Source: Paraphysomonas bandaiensis
Lineage: Eukaryota; Chrysophyceae
Length of the DNA stretch: 64,000 nt
Direction: 5' to 3'
NCBI GenBank assembly: GCA_965644295.1
Contig: CBFFRP010000288.1
Coordinates: 1 to 64,000 of the forward strand
Below, piece after piece: positions 12,058-23,690 of this stretch. Position 1 is the first letter of the stretch. The number at the start of each line of letters is the position of its first letter. The notes below the pieces were generated by a model. It was not told the DNA's origin and ran no database searches. It saw only the letters and a program-made list of their open reading frames with translations. The translations under genes and the position numbers were made by a program.

Positions 12058-12716
12058 GTTTGGTAAGATGAGTTATTGCGTAGTAAGAAATGTGTGAGGT
12101 ATGTATAGGTGTATGTGTCTGTTAGTAGCTGAATTGTGAGTTGATGCTGATACTCCCACAGATTGAATCCGATATCTGGATAATCAAACACTTTCCTGCA
12201 CTCTTCTTCATTCATGACAAATGAAAACATACAGAAACAGTGTGGTAGCTTTTCATTGGCTGATGATAATATTGCCATATAGTTGTCTAATTTCCAGATT
12301 TTTATACATAGCAATCATCAAAATGTGACATTTCAGTGCTTCTATCCACAATACAGAGTACAGAGATATACTGTACAATAGAGGGACAATAGATGGGGGT
12401 GCATTGTGTGGAAAGGCTCCATCTCAATGCCTATAGACACCATCGCACAGTCATGTGCGTTACTGTCTTCAAGTTAACAGCTAAAGAGAGAATACACACA
12501 CTCTACATACATACATGGACAAGATATGTACCTCTAAGACAAAGAGCGATGACTAAGAGCTTGACATGTCTGCACTGTAGTGAGTGTGTGTATCTCTGAA
12601 TATGTACAGTACAAACCGCCCAATCCATATATAACCACACAATACTGAACACTGTATATAGTCAGCCGTACAGTATATAGTCAGCACCATAGCGGCCCCT
12701 CAATTGTTGAATACGT

Positions 12717-13067
12717 ATGAACGACAATCGTATGATCCACTTTTTGGACGAACATCTTAATATGAAATCTACTGTACTTCCCGGAATTCTGTGTTGCAGT
12801 GGCATAGCAAAGGTACATTGCTATGTTGCCTGTTGATACGTATGATTGGAGTTGTAATGCTGTGGTTCAGTGCGTGAAGGACTGCTGTAATGCTATCCTG
12901 CAAGAATTGCTATCCAGAGAAGAGAAAGTAATAACCGGGACGGCTCACACAAGTGATAGGAGGCAGTATATGTCATATATACTATCCGCTGGTCCAGGTG
13001 AGATATATGACAAGTTCATTTTTCTTTCTAAACGTTTGTTATAAGTGACTGCATCATTATCGATACT
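12717..13067 (+). pseudogene. Array gene A, unit 7, truncated in exon 3
   Basis: Exons 1 and 2 and the 48-nt intron are present, but the unit sequence stops about 20 nt into exon 3, where it abuts the EGF-repeat pseudogene. The gene A frame reads into the new sequence in a different frame from the EGF codons, so no sensible fusion is made. An ATG-to-ACG change at the alternative start (13-18 bp after 12823) is unique to this copy and falls inside predicted intron 1. Confidence 0.75.
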
Positions 13068-13069
13068 TG

Positions 13070-13543
13070 TGCCGCATATTGACATCGCAATGAATCACCG
13101 CGTTTGGGGTTTACTGGGGAGAGGACTGTCAATACGACTGTCCTGATCATTGCACCAATGATAGCTGCGACCAAGTTACTGGACTTTGTTTCACTTGTTT
13201 TTCGAATGATTATTGGGGAGATAAATGCGAGAACGACTGTCCTGAGCATTGCACGAATGGTGATTGTGACATGGTCACCGGTCTTTGCTCAATGGGTTGT
13301 TTCTCGTCCGACTAGTGGGGAGATACCTGCGATAAGGCTTGTCCACGTCACTGCGTAAATGGCGATTGCTACCAAGACACCGGCCATTGCATCAGTGGCT
13401 GCTTCTCTTCCGATTACCGGGGAAAGGACTGTCAATACGACTGTCCTGATCATTGCAAATATGGTGATTGCAATCAATCTGACGGCACTGTTACGATGGT
13501 GACAATGGATGAACTGGAATGCCCACGTCGTCGAGCAGTATGA
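13070..13543 (+). pseudogene. EGF-like repeat protein fragment with premature stops
   Basis: One frame reads at least four EGF/MEGF-type repeats with spacing GxxCxxxCPxHCxNGxCxxxTGxC, for example CENDCPEHCTNGDCDM and CDKACPRHCVNGDCYQ. The frame is broken by TGA at 13091, where a Cys codon is expected, and TAG at 13313, where a Tyr is expected by comparison with the neighbouring SDY(W/R)G motifs. It ends at TGA 13541. No start codon or signal peptide is visible. Recognisable homology begins at the array breakpoint, so the 5' part of the gene is missing. Such repeats are normally extracellular. Two shadow frames overlap it and are not genes. Confidence 0.8.
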
Positions 13544-14089
13544 ACACTTCTAGATACAATCATACTGATTAATAGTGGAAGGGGTCAAATTATCGGCATC
13601 TTTTGACTGAGCTGGTGCTGTAAAACTGTAAGACATCATGTGATATGGCGGTTTACGTAGCACCATTATCAGTTATTACTTGTGCTAACATTCTCCCTCG
13701 TAAATGAGTCTGCTTTTTATATGACCACTTATCAGCCACTAACTAGCTAACTAGCATGCATGCAAGCATTTATGCCAATAAATAATTTGGACAATACATT
13801 TATACTGTCATAGTGATGATTTGATATCTGATTGCTACTATCCAGTGTGTCTACGTTCTACGTACTAAGTCGGTATACCCTTTAGGGATAAACCACCACA
13901 AACGTCAAAACGGTTTCTAAACAATCACCAATCTATTCGGATAAAACGTATAAAAACGGTACCTTAGTTATTAACCATAGAGCCATAGTAGTATTAAAAT
14001 ATCATTTTATGTATGTGTGAGCAACGAAAATGTTGCAAATACTCTCTACTCTCTATTCTCTATGAAGAACAATAATCTGGTATACTCTT
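13544..14089. other. Intergenic, nothing recognised
   Basis: This AT-rich stretch lies between the EGF pseudogene and repeat R1. I see no open frame with coding character, no RNA gene and no clear repeat, apart from a CTCTACTCTCTATTCTCTA tract near 14041. Confidence 0.5.
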
Positions 14090-14090
14090 C

Positions 14091-14505
14091 CCTCAACAAA
14101 GTCGGACTCGCACCTTTTCGTGGTGTTCTGGGGGATAAGTACTGGAGAGATTCTCTCTGGGAAACTAACGTGAGCCGCAAACATATAGTCAGCAGATATT
14201 CTTCTGCCCACGCACAGCCGAATGCTGGTGTGGTACAAGGGACAGCAATAAGCGACGAATAAACAGGCATCCGGGAATGGGCCCACCTCAAGGGCATCCG
14301 GGACAGGGCCCACCTTAAGGGTAACCGGGGTATTGGGCTGCCTGCTGAAGTCAAGCTTCCGGGATGTTCACCTTAAGAACTCAGAGCGCAAGTGGTTACA
14401 CCTTGGTGCTTGCGGCGACGCACAAGCAGCTTCCGCAGCGTTAAATAGTAGGATAAAAAAAGTGTGTCCTGATTAGTTACAGGTAGAGGTCTAACTATTA
14501 TTTAA
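14091..14505 (+). repeat. Dispersed repeat R1, copy 1 (3' end missing)
   Basis: The copy starts at CCTCAACAAAGTC and matches the copies at 63507 and 30201. It contains two tandem GGGCATCCGGGACAGGGCCC-type blocks and the hairpin-forming core TGCTTGCGGCGACGCACAAG. Similarity to the 63.5-kb copy stops soon after AGGTCTAACTA. The open frames on the reverse strand recur in every copy but show no known domain, so I treat it as a non-autonomous element. Confidence 0.85.
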
Positions 14506-14865
14506 TGAGAACGGTTGTGTATAGGCACTAGTTTTACATCTATAGACTAACTAATAACTGGACTTGCTATATATCTATATATAGTATTTGTATATTGTTC
14601 GCTATCTCAGCGACTAGATGTATAAATTCTATATAGTATATAGTATAGTGAGAATATCTATAAAAACAATTTCAATTCAAACTATATATCTATGACTACA
14701 TGGAAATATAATATGACCCAAAGTATAACGTGTAACGTATATATACCATTCGACACTTAATTACAGCGCAGTGCACAGAAAGTTTCGACATAGCGTGTGA
14801 CCGACTGCTTTGCCAGATGGAACTTACAGGATGTAACTAAAATACGCTTTACACATGCACTAAAT
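14506..14865. other. Intergenic AT-rich tract, nothing recognised
   Basis: The region has TATATCTATATATAGTAT-type low-complexity sequence and then the 3' flank of TRM6. No gene is supported. Confidence 0.5.
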
Positions 14866-16514
14866 CTATGAAATTCTCGGTCGTTTCCTCTCATAATCAC
14901 AATTGCATTTATCTGCTAAACTTCCAACGTATACACCAAATAGCAAATAGCCTCCAGATGTCGACATATTCATATCGGGGTGATATCTATTTGGGAGTGT
15001 CTGATAATCCCGCATCCATGCGTCAACAATCTGTAGTTTTATTCCAATTTCATTCGATTGTAAGTAGATGTAGCATTCCACCAATGGGTCTAGAAATTCG
15101 CAATAAACAACAAATGGAGAACTTGGAACTAGTAACTTGATACTATTTTGTAAAATAGTGAGAGGGTGGTACTTCGAGGCAATAATAAGACTGCATAAAA
15201 CGACTAGACGTTAAGTGTATAATTTGCAAGAATTGTATTATACCTTTGGATACCTTCTCTCAAATACTGCCGAACTTTGATCACATCTGCTTGTTGCCGC
15301 CCACTAGACTGATAAGATCGCTGTTTGCTTACTTCCACGGTACTATCGCCATGAGATTCACTTGGATTGCTATTCTCCGCTGGCTTCCCGCTAGGACAAT
15401 TGCTTGCAGCGATTGCTTGTTCTTCCGCCTCAGCAAATGCAGATTTTGCACTTGCGTTGTTCAAAAAGCCACTCGACTCCGAAACGAAATTAACAGCAGG
15501 AACAATTTCTGCACTTGGGATAGGCTGATAAAAAAGTCACTATGAATACAAGCAATAAGTTGTGAAGGACCTGAATGATGTCAGTGTCTTCATTGGAAAG
15601 ATTTAATCGATCTACTATATCGAAATGAGGTTGCTGACCAAAATATACACCCAATATTTTGCCATGACCTGTCAAAAAACCAATAAACACTAAGTTTTTT
15701 GAGTGGAGATTCTTTCTACCTCGCATTCTATATGCAGCAGCTCCCACAACTAGACCAATCGTAGAATCAAATATCAAAGCTTTTACCCCAGCAAAAATGC
15801 CACCATGGCTCAATATTTGTGCTAGGCTATCGGAGCGAATATTACTGTAATATAGGTATATGAGGTATAATACACTGCACAATACAACCAAAATACCAAA
15901 TCTTTTGGGCACTCTTTCGGAAGTAAACATCACAAAGAGTTTTTGGGCAGCACTTTATGATTCTCATGACTTGGGTGTACCTAGTATTAGACGTTCGATA
16001 TAAAAATTGCAGAATATTATTAAAGAAACTAACTTTTTTTCTTTGCGTCGAATCCACTTCTCTTGAGAAAACTTAGTTTTGTTGCTCCACGTGTCACTGT
16101 TCTTTATTAGCGAAGCAATAATGTCATTAGCTGAGGCGCCTTCTTCACGTAGACTATCAATATCAGCACAAGTTAGCCTCTGGGCAGTATTAGTATCCGT
16201 AAAGGAGCGATTATCCCCAGGAGTTGCTGTCATCTCTTGTCCTACATAGTCTAACATCGTATACATATCAGTATATGAATGAAATGAATATAAAATCAAC
16301 CTTCTTTACGTAAAACACACGTTTCATTTACACGAAATAATTTCCTTCCACGTATTTCAAAGATAGATCCATATGGTACACCAACTATAGGCGAGACATT
16401 GACGCGACTCTTTCCAATCCTTTGCTCAGTACTTCTCTTTATTTTTATTATTGTATCAATATCATCATGCATACGAACTATTACAGTATCACCATCTTTC
16501 ACTAACTCTGTCAT
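14866..16514 (-). CDS. TRM6: tRNA m1A58 methyltransferase non-catalytic subunit TRM6
   Basis: TRM6 (Gcd10) pairs with the catalytic TRM61 to methylate A58 of tRNA in the nucleus. I predict six exons: 16514-16301, 16250-16034, 15980-15897, 15844-15571, 15524-15244 and 15190-14866. They give 464 aa; introns are 46-53 nt and every junction keeps frame. Family-matching segments are VGVPYGSIFEI near the N terminus, LTCADIDSLREEG and KTKFSQEKWIRRKEKK in the middle, IRSDSLAQILSHGGIFAG, and the C-terminal PFVVYCEFLDPLVECY, AWMRDYQTLPNRYHP and STSGGYLLFG. No SAM-binding glycine motif is expected for this subunit. TRM61 is not in the window. The start is the first ATG of the open frame. Confidence 0.93.
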
Positions 16515-17110
16515 TGGATGGATGAATTAAGGGATATATGTTTAATTGAGTGGTATTGTAATGAGCCCATATATATATGTATGTATGTATGTATGTAGAG
16601 ATGGCTTGACAATAGAAGTGCAGCCACTCATACTCTATGGTCTCTAAAAATCCAGGATTTTTACTGTGAATTTTACGGATTCTCCCAAAATTAGTAGAAC
16701 AAATCGAAAAGTTCCTGATTTGATGGTCGTCCTAACAAATGTACCATATACTTTGTACTGTAGCACTGTGTACAGCAGCTCCTGTATGGCTGTACAGCAG
16801 TACATACTATCATGCATATGATCCACTATCCTCTATATATCATGTACAATCTAAGCAGCCATATCATCCATGTATAAGATACTAACACTGTCATTGGAAC
16901 AAACAATTAGCATGATAACCCTACACCCCATACACACACACCAGTAGACATTCCCTGTATACAGAGCCATATAAACAGCATCTTGTATACTAGTAACAGG
17001 ATTATATAGCAACGCTAGTTCCTCATACTGTAGCGCATATTGCCATCACCCTCAATCTAGTTTACATCCACTCGATTCCCCTTCCGTTCGTTATACCGAT
17101 ATACAGTTGT
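16515..17110. promoter_or_regulatory. TRM6 upstream region with microsatellite and TACAGCAG words
   Basis: The region contains a (TATG)n tract at 16573-16595 and two TACAGCAG words at 16771 and 16793; the second continues as TACAGCAGTACA. The same word occurs upstream of other genes in the window. A promoter role for TRM6 is inferred from position and recurrence. Confidence 0.35.
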
Positions 17111-17715
17111 CATATATGTAATATGCTTCTCTAAAAGACGTGTGGTTACTAAATCAAATATAGTCGTAGCTGTAGAATTGAAGATATTGAAATTATACGC
17201 CATTGTATAAAGTGAAATTAGAATGACCCTCTAGAAGTATAAACAATATAATTACATACTTTAAATTGCTGAAAGCGCCTGATTCTTCATATTTATTGCA
17301 ACACCAGCAACTCATTATTCCCCTTGATTGAGTATTAGATAAACATTAAATATTATGAATCAGACCTTCGACAATGCTGTTGTGAAAGTCCAAAGCGGAT
17401 TGGAAGACACTCTCACTCGATCCGCTGTTAGACAGAACTGATGAAGAAGTTGGCAAACTTTAATTTGACAATAGTTGGCAATTTAATTGTTACACAGCCC
17501 TAGTGATTAACAGTATTACATTACATAGAATTATAGTAATGAAACTGAAATATAATAATATCTGAAAATATTGAGTGGTAGTTGAGAGTGGTTGAGAGAA
17601 TATAGTTCTAGCAAATATCAATTATCAATGAATGAAGAGAGATGTTAATTTATTAAATGATTATTCTGGGAGTTCTAGATCAATTTATTACAGTTCTCTA
17701 ATAATATAACTACTG
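17111..17715. other. Intergenic, nothing firm
   Basis: Only short frames are seen, for example an ATG frame of 28 codons at 17355. No conserved domain, RNA or repeat was recognised. Confidence 0.4.
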
Positions 17716-17952
17716 ATGGAGAGCAGCCAGACAAACAGAGAAGAAAGCCCTTCTACGAAGAGGCGTTTTAAAGATAGTTCGTCGACCATCTGGGGTCATA
17801 TTAACCAGATGTAAGTATGTTCTATGCTCATAAACTCCTTGGCAACATACAGACTTGTCGCACTAGAAAATCTTCAGGAGAAGACTGAGGAGGCCTCTCT
17901 GCCTCTAGGAAACTGTGTGGCTCATTTGCAGTGCTCTTCTCTGAACCCATGA
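17716..17952 (+). CDS. Possible small two-exon gene, unknown
   Basis: An ATG at 17716 opens a frame (MESSQTNREE) to a near-consensus donor, AT|GTAAGTATG, at 17811. The AG at 17852 resumes the frame as LVALENLQEKTEEA, and a TGA follows at 17950-17952. The 42-nt intron is at the low end for this genome, and the predicted product is 64 aa with a short helical segment. A different splice from exon 2 into the open frame after 17990 is possible. No family is recognised, and the short length makes the call uncertain. Confidence 0.35.
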
Positions 17953-18379
17953 TATTTACATCGGCATCCAGCATATAGATTGAATTTTGGCGGTCCACCA
18001 ATCAATATATTTTACAATATATTGTTACCGAATTTTGACCCATACACCTACTACGCCATCTCTTATAACCCTTGTTTCAGTTGCTGCTTCATTCACAAGT
18101 ATATATCACGAAAACACATTGAATTATATAGTTTTTGGCTTATTACTAGCGTGTAGGTTCTACATATCATATAATAGCAAGTAAGGGAGTAATGAAAAGA
18201 ATATATTGACAACAGCAACGTGCAACAACAGAGCATTGAATCAGCATAAAGCTTATATTGCTAGTTTCAACATTTTAATCAGATGACATGCTATAAAAAA
18301 ACTTTTCGTTGGTCACAAAACCAGCGGTCAAGATGGCAGTGACGGCAAATGTATATATCTCGACGGAGGACCTCGCAAC
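17953..18379. other. Short gap between small gene and PKG 3' end
   Basis: A frame at 17987-18184 starts at TTG and looks hydrophobic near its end, but it lacks an ATG and clear splice support. I do not call it a gene. Confidence 0.35.
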
Positions 18380-20800
18380 TTAAAATCCTTCAAATATATT
18401 ATGGTTCCCAGTGTAGTTCTTAAAATCGACGCTGCAGTTGAGATTTTCTGGAGATGGAACTTTCGCATCAGGAATATAAAGAGGTTTCAATGAACGACTT
18501 TCCAGTGCGGCTATATCGACCTTCGCGAAGTACTTATGGTCCAAAATACACACCGTACTCCCCTCCTGATAACTAATGCGACTGCAACAGATTTAGAAAA
18601 GATATAACTTGATATCATACGTACTCAGTTGGTTCTGCCTTTAGAAGTTGGGCAATTAGAGCGCGGGCATTTGGTGATCCGTCGCGAGAGTCAATAGAAG
18701 ATGACAGGGAGACACCGCTTCTCTAAACACATAGGTGACACAAAAATACCAGCGACAAAACAGAAATACCTTTACAGAAGCAATATTGGTGAACAGCTCT
18801 GTCATATCATTTCTTCTCTTCGGATTAAATGGAGTCTTTACAAGATACATTTCATGCATCATGACGCCTAAGGCCCACAGATCAACAGAATGATCATTGC
18901 CAGTGTTAAAAATAAATTCTGGTGCCAAATATTCTGCAACGCAACATTAGAAAAAGTACAGAAACAACTAACTAGATACCTGGTGTTCCACACAAAGTAT
19001 ACGACTTCACGTGTACTTTAATATCCCCAGTGTTAGGATCCGTTACTGTGTATGGAATTTTCTTCGCAAATCCGAAATCAATGACTCTAATATTTCCAGT
19101 GTCATCGATCATAATATTCTCGGGCTATGAAAAACGTGAATACGTATCAAAAACTGCGCACGACTTACTTTCAGATCCCTGTAGGCGATGTTTTTGCTAT
19201 GAATATGAGATAGCGCAATAACAATGGAAGCGGTGTAAAAATGCACCAGTTCAGATGGCAAGCCCTTCTTATACACAGAGTTTTCATATATGACACTCCA
19301 CAGGTCTCCTCTATCAACTCGTTCTGTAACCAATACGAGTTCTTTTGGAGTCTGATATGACCCCAAAACTTTGACTACAAAAGGGGAACGAACGGCAGAT
19401 ATTAATTTCCTTTCATCCAGTACATGCCGAAGCTGACCAGTTTCTATGACACCAATTTTACTCAGTCTCTTCAACGCGTATGTTGAATTATTCTTGACAT
19501 ATCGTGCCATCATCACTATTCCGTAGCTTCCACGACCAAGTACCTGTAAAAACTCAAAGTCTGTCTCCTCAAATTCAATTTCTTTTTCATATTCTTGGGG
19601 GTCGATAGGGGCAACACAACTGCCTACAGCAGTAGCAGAAATTTCTCCATGTCCATTGTTTGCCATAAGACTTGGAAGCACTTCACTGACAGGACCATAG
19701 AGTCTTTCAAATAGGTCAACAGTAAAAATAGAGCACTGGACAATATCTAATGCTTGAACTCTAACTGGACATTGAACTCCGCCAGCCATTCCAGCATCTG
19801 ATTCAATTTGCACCCATTTCCACGCACCATAGTCACTCTGGTCCACCTTTGCTCGAAGGGCAGCTATACCGATCAGGCATCCTTCATATACGGTACATGT
19901 ACCATCATTATTGTGTATGACGTTCGGCTCGTCCTTGGAGTTGGCTTTATTTACAGCAACATTGTCGCGATTCATAAATGAATACAACTCGTTAATAGAC
20001 ATCGCACTGACACTTTTTCTTCTGTTACCAATAGGGCGAATAATTCCGAGCTTAGCATCCACTTCGTCTATATCCAAGGATTCCATTCCTGGTGGGAGAT
20101 TAATTACCGCCGAACCCTTTTCAATTAAAACGATCTTGCCCGTCACAGCACCCTTTTCATATATGTTTTCACCAGCTTTAAAAGTCATGGTTTGCAGGGC
20201 ACCCATCAGTCGAGACATTTCAACTGATCCCAAAGCCTGTAGTTCAGGGCAATTGATAAGCCAATTACTCCTTTGCATCATTGAAGCTGACGCAGCCATC
20301 GCTTGAATATTTTTAAACATTTCTCTCGAAAGTACCCAGAAAGTACAATCAGATATACATTTCACAGTAGCACTACGTGGTGCATTATATAGAAGAGCAA
20401 GTTCCCCAATAAGCGCACCCCTATGCATATGTCTGATAACAGTACCATCAATAGTAACCTCTAGATCACCACCTTCTACTACATATAACTTGGAACCAGC
20501 TTCACCTTCTTTCATAATATATGTCCCACATTGCTCTGACTCATGTTTCATAGCACGTAACAATAGATCCATCCTTAAGCCATCTTCTTCTTCATCTTCT
20601 AAAAAAAAGAAACCACCCAATGCATCACTTAATAATTCTTTAGTTGATTCATCCATTGTACTATCCACATCAGCTTTAAGCATATTCACAAACTCTGTTT
20701 TATCTAATTCTTCATTAGCTTTTTCAAATATAGGAACACGACGAACTGCTTCATAATTGACATCATTAATTCGTGTAGATTTAGATGATCCACCACCCAT
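18380..20800 (-). CDS. cGMP-dependent-type protein kinase (AGC family) with two cyclic-nucleotide-binding domains
   Basis: I predict five exons: 20800-19169, 19124-18980, 18933-18770, 18722-18625 and 18581-18380. They give 746 aa with introns of 43-47 nt. The N terminus MGGGSSKS fits N-myristoylation. A first cyclic-nucleotide domain (about 85-165) has the phosphate-binding cassette [15 protein letters not shown]. The second (about 190-365) is expanded and lacks that cassette. The kinase domain (about 414 on) has GRGSYG (422-427), the ATP lysine in YALK (444), YRDLK, DFG (560-562) and ALG in helix F. The C-terminal AGC tail has HKYFAKVD and a terminal FEGF. RRKS near 261 could be an (auto)phosphorylation site. 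Ligand specificity (cGMP or cAMP) cannot be set from sequence alone. Confidence 0.93.
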
Positions 20801-21498
20801 GTTTGTTAAATATAAAATTAATAGAAAAAAATAATATTTATTTTAAGATAGAATGCTGATAGTTGAGGCAATCTAACTCTCTATTCTCTATAGTGTGGGT
20901 GGTATAGTGTGGTATAGTAGTGTTATATTAATATGGTGATGAATAGAGAGCCGCTAGCAGTAATGTACGTATATAGTAGAGTGATATTCAGATATGGCTC
21001 TTATTCTATAGTAGAATATAAAGAGTATCAAAGTTCAATACACTTTCTTTATATTCATACCATAATTAGACGCATATGGAAACACTTCACTTCATGTTAT
21101 CTTGACTTCGACTTCACTTACGATCATCTCAAAAAAATGTGTAACGCTTTTTTTAGAATGAAATGGGTGGCAGTTATACAGAGAAATATACAATGAGGTA
21201 TACAATGTATTCCTTGATAGTGTGGAATCTATATGTAGCCGTGTTTTTTTTTGAACGGATTACATATCTCAATATAATATGAAAATGTGTGGTGGAAATA
21301 CAACACAAGACCTCATGATGGAGAACACGCATATGGTATATACATACAGCATCTATAGATGCATAGTATACACAGCATCCCTCTGCATATGATCATGTAT
21401 GTATTACAGCCTCTCCCACTCATATATATATATATATATATACATCATTCATATCACAATTAGATTATATTCCATTGTATTTATAATACAAAGTAATC
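20801..21498. promoter_or_regulatory. Divergent spacer between PKG and CCT5
   Basis: This is a head-to-head intergenic region of about 700 bp with CTCTATTCTCTATAGTGTGG words, TACATACAGCAT, TGCATATGATCATG and a (TA)n tract at 21421-21441 some 60 bp before CCT5. A bidirectional promoter is inferred. The 87-codon frame at 20933 shows no coding features. Confidence 0.35.
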
Positions 21499-23210
21499 AT
21501 GTCACTTGTATTTGATGAATATGGTCGTCCATTTATTATATTGCGTGAACAGCAAGAGCAAGCTCGTGTCAAGGGACTCGAAGCACAGAAAGTAAACACA
21601 CAGTCTCCCTATATATACATATATAATTCATAGAATTTAATTGTAGGCAAATATATTGGCAGCAAGATCAGTATCGAGTTTGTTGAGGACATCACTTGGA
21701 CCGAAAGGTTGATATATATATAGAATGACATGTCTCTGCTAAGCCCATTGTAGGTATGGATAAGATGCTTGTAAGCTCTGATGGAGATGTCACTATTACA
21801 AATGATGGAGCAACTATTCTTCAGAAAATGGAAGTTGAGCACCAAGTTGCTAAGCTTCTTGTTGATCTTTCTCAGTCTCAGGACAATGAAATTGGGGATG
21901 GAACAACTGGAGTGACTGTTCTTGCCGGTGCCATGCTTGAGCAGGCTGAAAAGTTACTTGATAAGGGATTGCACCCTGTAAGAATCTCGGAAGGGTTTGA
22001 GCAGGCGGCTGAAGTTGCATTGAAGCATTTGGAAGAGATTTCTGATAGGGTTAACTTTTCCAAGGATAACACCACTCCTCTCATTGATACTGCAATGACC
22101 ACTTTAAGCTCGAAAATTATCAATGTCTATAAGCGAAAGATGGCAAAGATTGCCGTAGATGCTGTACTATCTGTTGCTGATTTGGAGAACAACGATGTGA
22201 ACTTTGATATGATTAAAGTTGAGGGTAAAGCTGGAGGTCGCCTAGAAGAAACCGAGCTGATACATGGAATTGTAATTGATAAGGAGTTCAGTCACCCACA
22301 GATGCCCAAAGAATTAAGAGACGTCCGGATGTGTATTTTGACCTGTCCGTTTGAGCCACCAAAGCCCAAGACAAAACATAAGCTGGACATTACCTCGAAG
22401 GAAGCTTATGAAAGACTTTTTATGCGCGAGCAAGAATACTTTACGACTATGGTAAAGCAATGCAAGGATTCTGGAGCGAATTTAGTCATTTGTCAGTGGG
22501 GTTTTGATGATGAGGCGAACCATCTACTTCTTCAAAATGATCTTCCTGCTGTGAGATGGGTTGGAGGAGTTGAGTTGGAACTGATTGCCATTGCCACTGG
22601 GGGTCGTATTGTGCCGAGGTTTCAAGAGCTTGAACCCGAGAAATTAGGTAAAGCCGGCGTTGTCAGGGAAGTGAGCTTTGGAACTACCAAAGAGCGCATG
22701 CTTGTAATTGAAGAATGCTCCAGCTCCAGTGCAGTAACTATTCTTATTCGTGGTGGAAATAAAATGATAGTTGATGAGGCCAAACGTTCCCTTCACGATG
22801 CCATGTGTGTTGTGCGAAATCTCGTCAAAGATAACCGCGTTGTGTATGGAGGGGGGTCTGCTGAAATTGCTTGCTCTATAGCTGTATCCTCATATGCTGA
22901 CACAGTTCCTGGAATTGAACAGTATGCAATCAGGGCTTTTGCAGATGCTCTTGACGATTTACCCATGGCACTGGCCGAAAACGCAGGCCTGTCCCCAATT
23001 TCTGAGGTTACTTCGATTAAGTCTCGCCAAATATCTGAAAAGAATCCCAGACTTGGTGTCGATTGTAATCAGATTGGAACAAATGATATGAGGGAGCATC
23101 TGGTCTTTGAGACATTGATTGGTAAACAGCAGCAAATTCAGCTGGCAACCCAAGTTGTGAAGATGATCTTGAAGATTGACGATGTCATAATGCACGGAGG
23201 ATATAATTAA
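21499..23210 (+). CDS. CCT5: T-complex protein 1 epsilon subunit (CCT5), cytosolic chaperonin
   Basis: This is a subunit of the CCT/TRiC ring that folds actin and tubulin in the cytosol. Exons 21499-21591, 21647-21707 and 21754-23210 give 536 aa, close to the usual ~540. The N terminus runs [18 protein letters not shown], then [13 protein letters not shown], and the ATPase motifs TNDGATIL and [12 protein letters not shown]. Epsilon-type features include [35 protein letters not shown] and [13 protein letters not shown]. The introns are 55 and 46 nt, both near the 5' end. The gene looks complete and functional. Confidence 0.96.
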
Positions 23211-23621
23211 TTTTTAGGCATCCTGTTTTCGGGTTATACCGTCCTCGAAAAAGTAGTAGTGTGCTGTTCTTATGATGATTTGCGATAATTGTCGCCTATT
23301 TCGTAAGGCTAAGCGGATTTAAGTTTTACCTTTATATCACTTTTCGCTACTTTATCGTATATGACAAATGACAGTAAGAGACTAGCCCCAGTATAGCCAC
23401 AGTCACCCCACATTGCCGTAAACCGTAAATATGGTAATAAGCACATATAACGACGACAAAAGGAGTGATAAGATAAGTGAGATTTATCCCTTTCCTCTTA
23501 TCTTCATTACTAGGGCTGCGCATCAATTAATTAACCCAGATTACTTGCTGTCCCAATTGATTGATATAATTATGAGCAATAAAGGTGTAAAAGTCGGAAC
23601 CAATGTAGCAAAACAATTTAA

Positions 23622-23690
23622 CTAACTAGTGCTTAACTCTTAACTCTGATATGATACTATTAGGCACTACAAAAGCTGCTTGGCGGGCCC
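23622..23690 (-). repeat. R1 fragment, reverse orientation
   Basis: ACTAACTAGTGCTTAACT followed by TACTATTAGGCACTAC and AAAGCTGCTTG matches the reverse complement of the R1 3' half, with many changes. Similarity fades at GCGGGCCC. Confidence 0.6.

Larger units (their letters stand above)
1..13067. repeat. Tandem array of a ~2.1-kb gene-bearing unit
   Basis: Near-identical units start at 1, 2128, 4255, 6370, 8497, 10634 and 12749, giving lengths of 2127, 2127, 2115, 2127, 2137 and 2115 bp. The seventh is cut off near 13067. The window opens inside a unit, so the array probably continues to the left. Length differences trace to one short microsatellite about 1.47 kb into the unit; elsewhere I see only scattered substitutions. 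Each unit carries gene A (+) and gene B (-), tail to tail about 390 bp apart, and a roughly 670-bp spacer between the B start and the next A start. It does not resemble rDNA, histone or telomeric arrays. Confidence 0.97.

Noticed and set aside
1-13067. Array as rDNA, telomere, centromeric satellite or CRISPR
   Set aside because: No rRNA-like sequence, telomeric repeat or short spacer-repeat pattern. Units carry open frames with intron-like signals.
14046-14354. Reverse open frames in R1 copies as genes
   Set aside because: They recur only because R1 is repeated, are variably broken between copies and have no recognised domain.
20933-21196. 87-codon frame in the PKG-CCT5 spacer
   Set aside because: It lies in a divergent promoter region with low-complexity sequence and shows no similarity or splice support.
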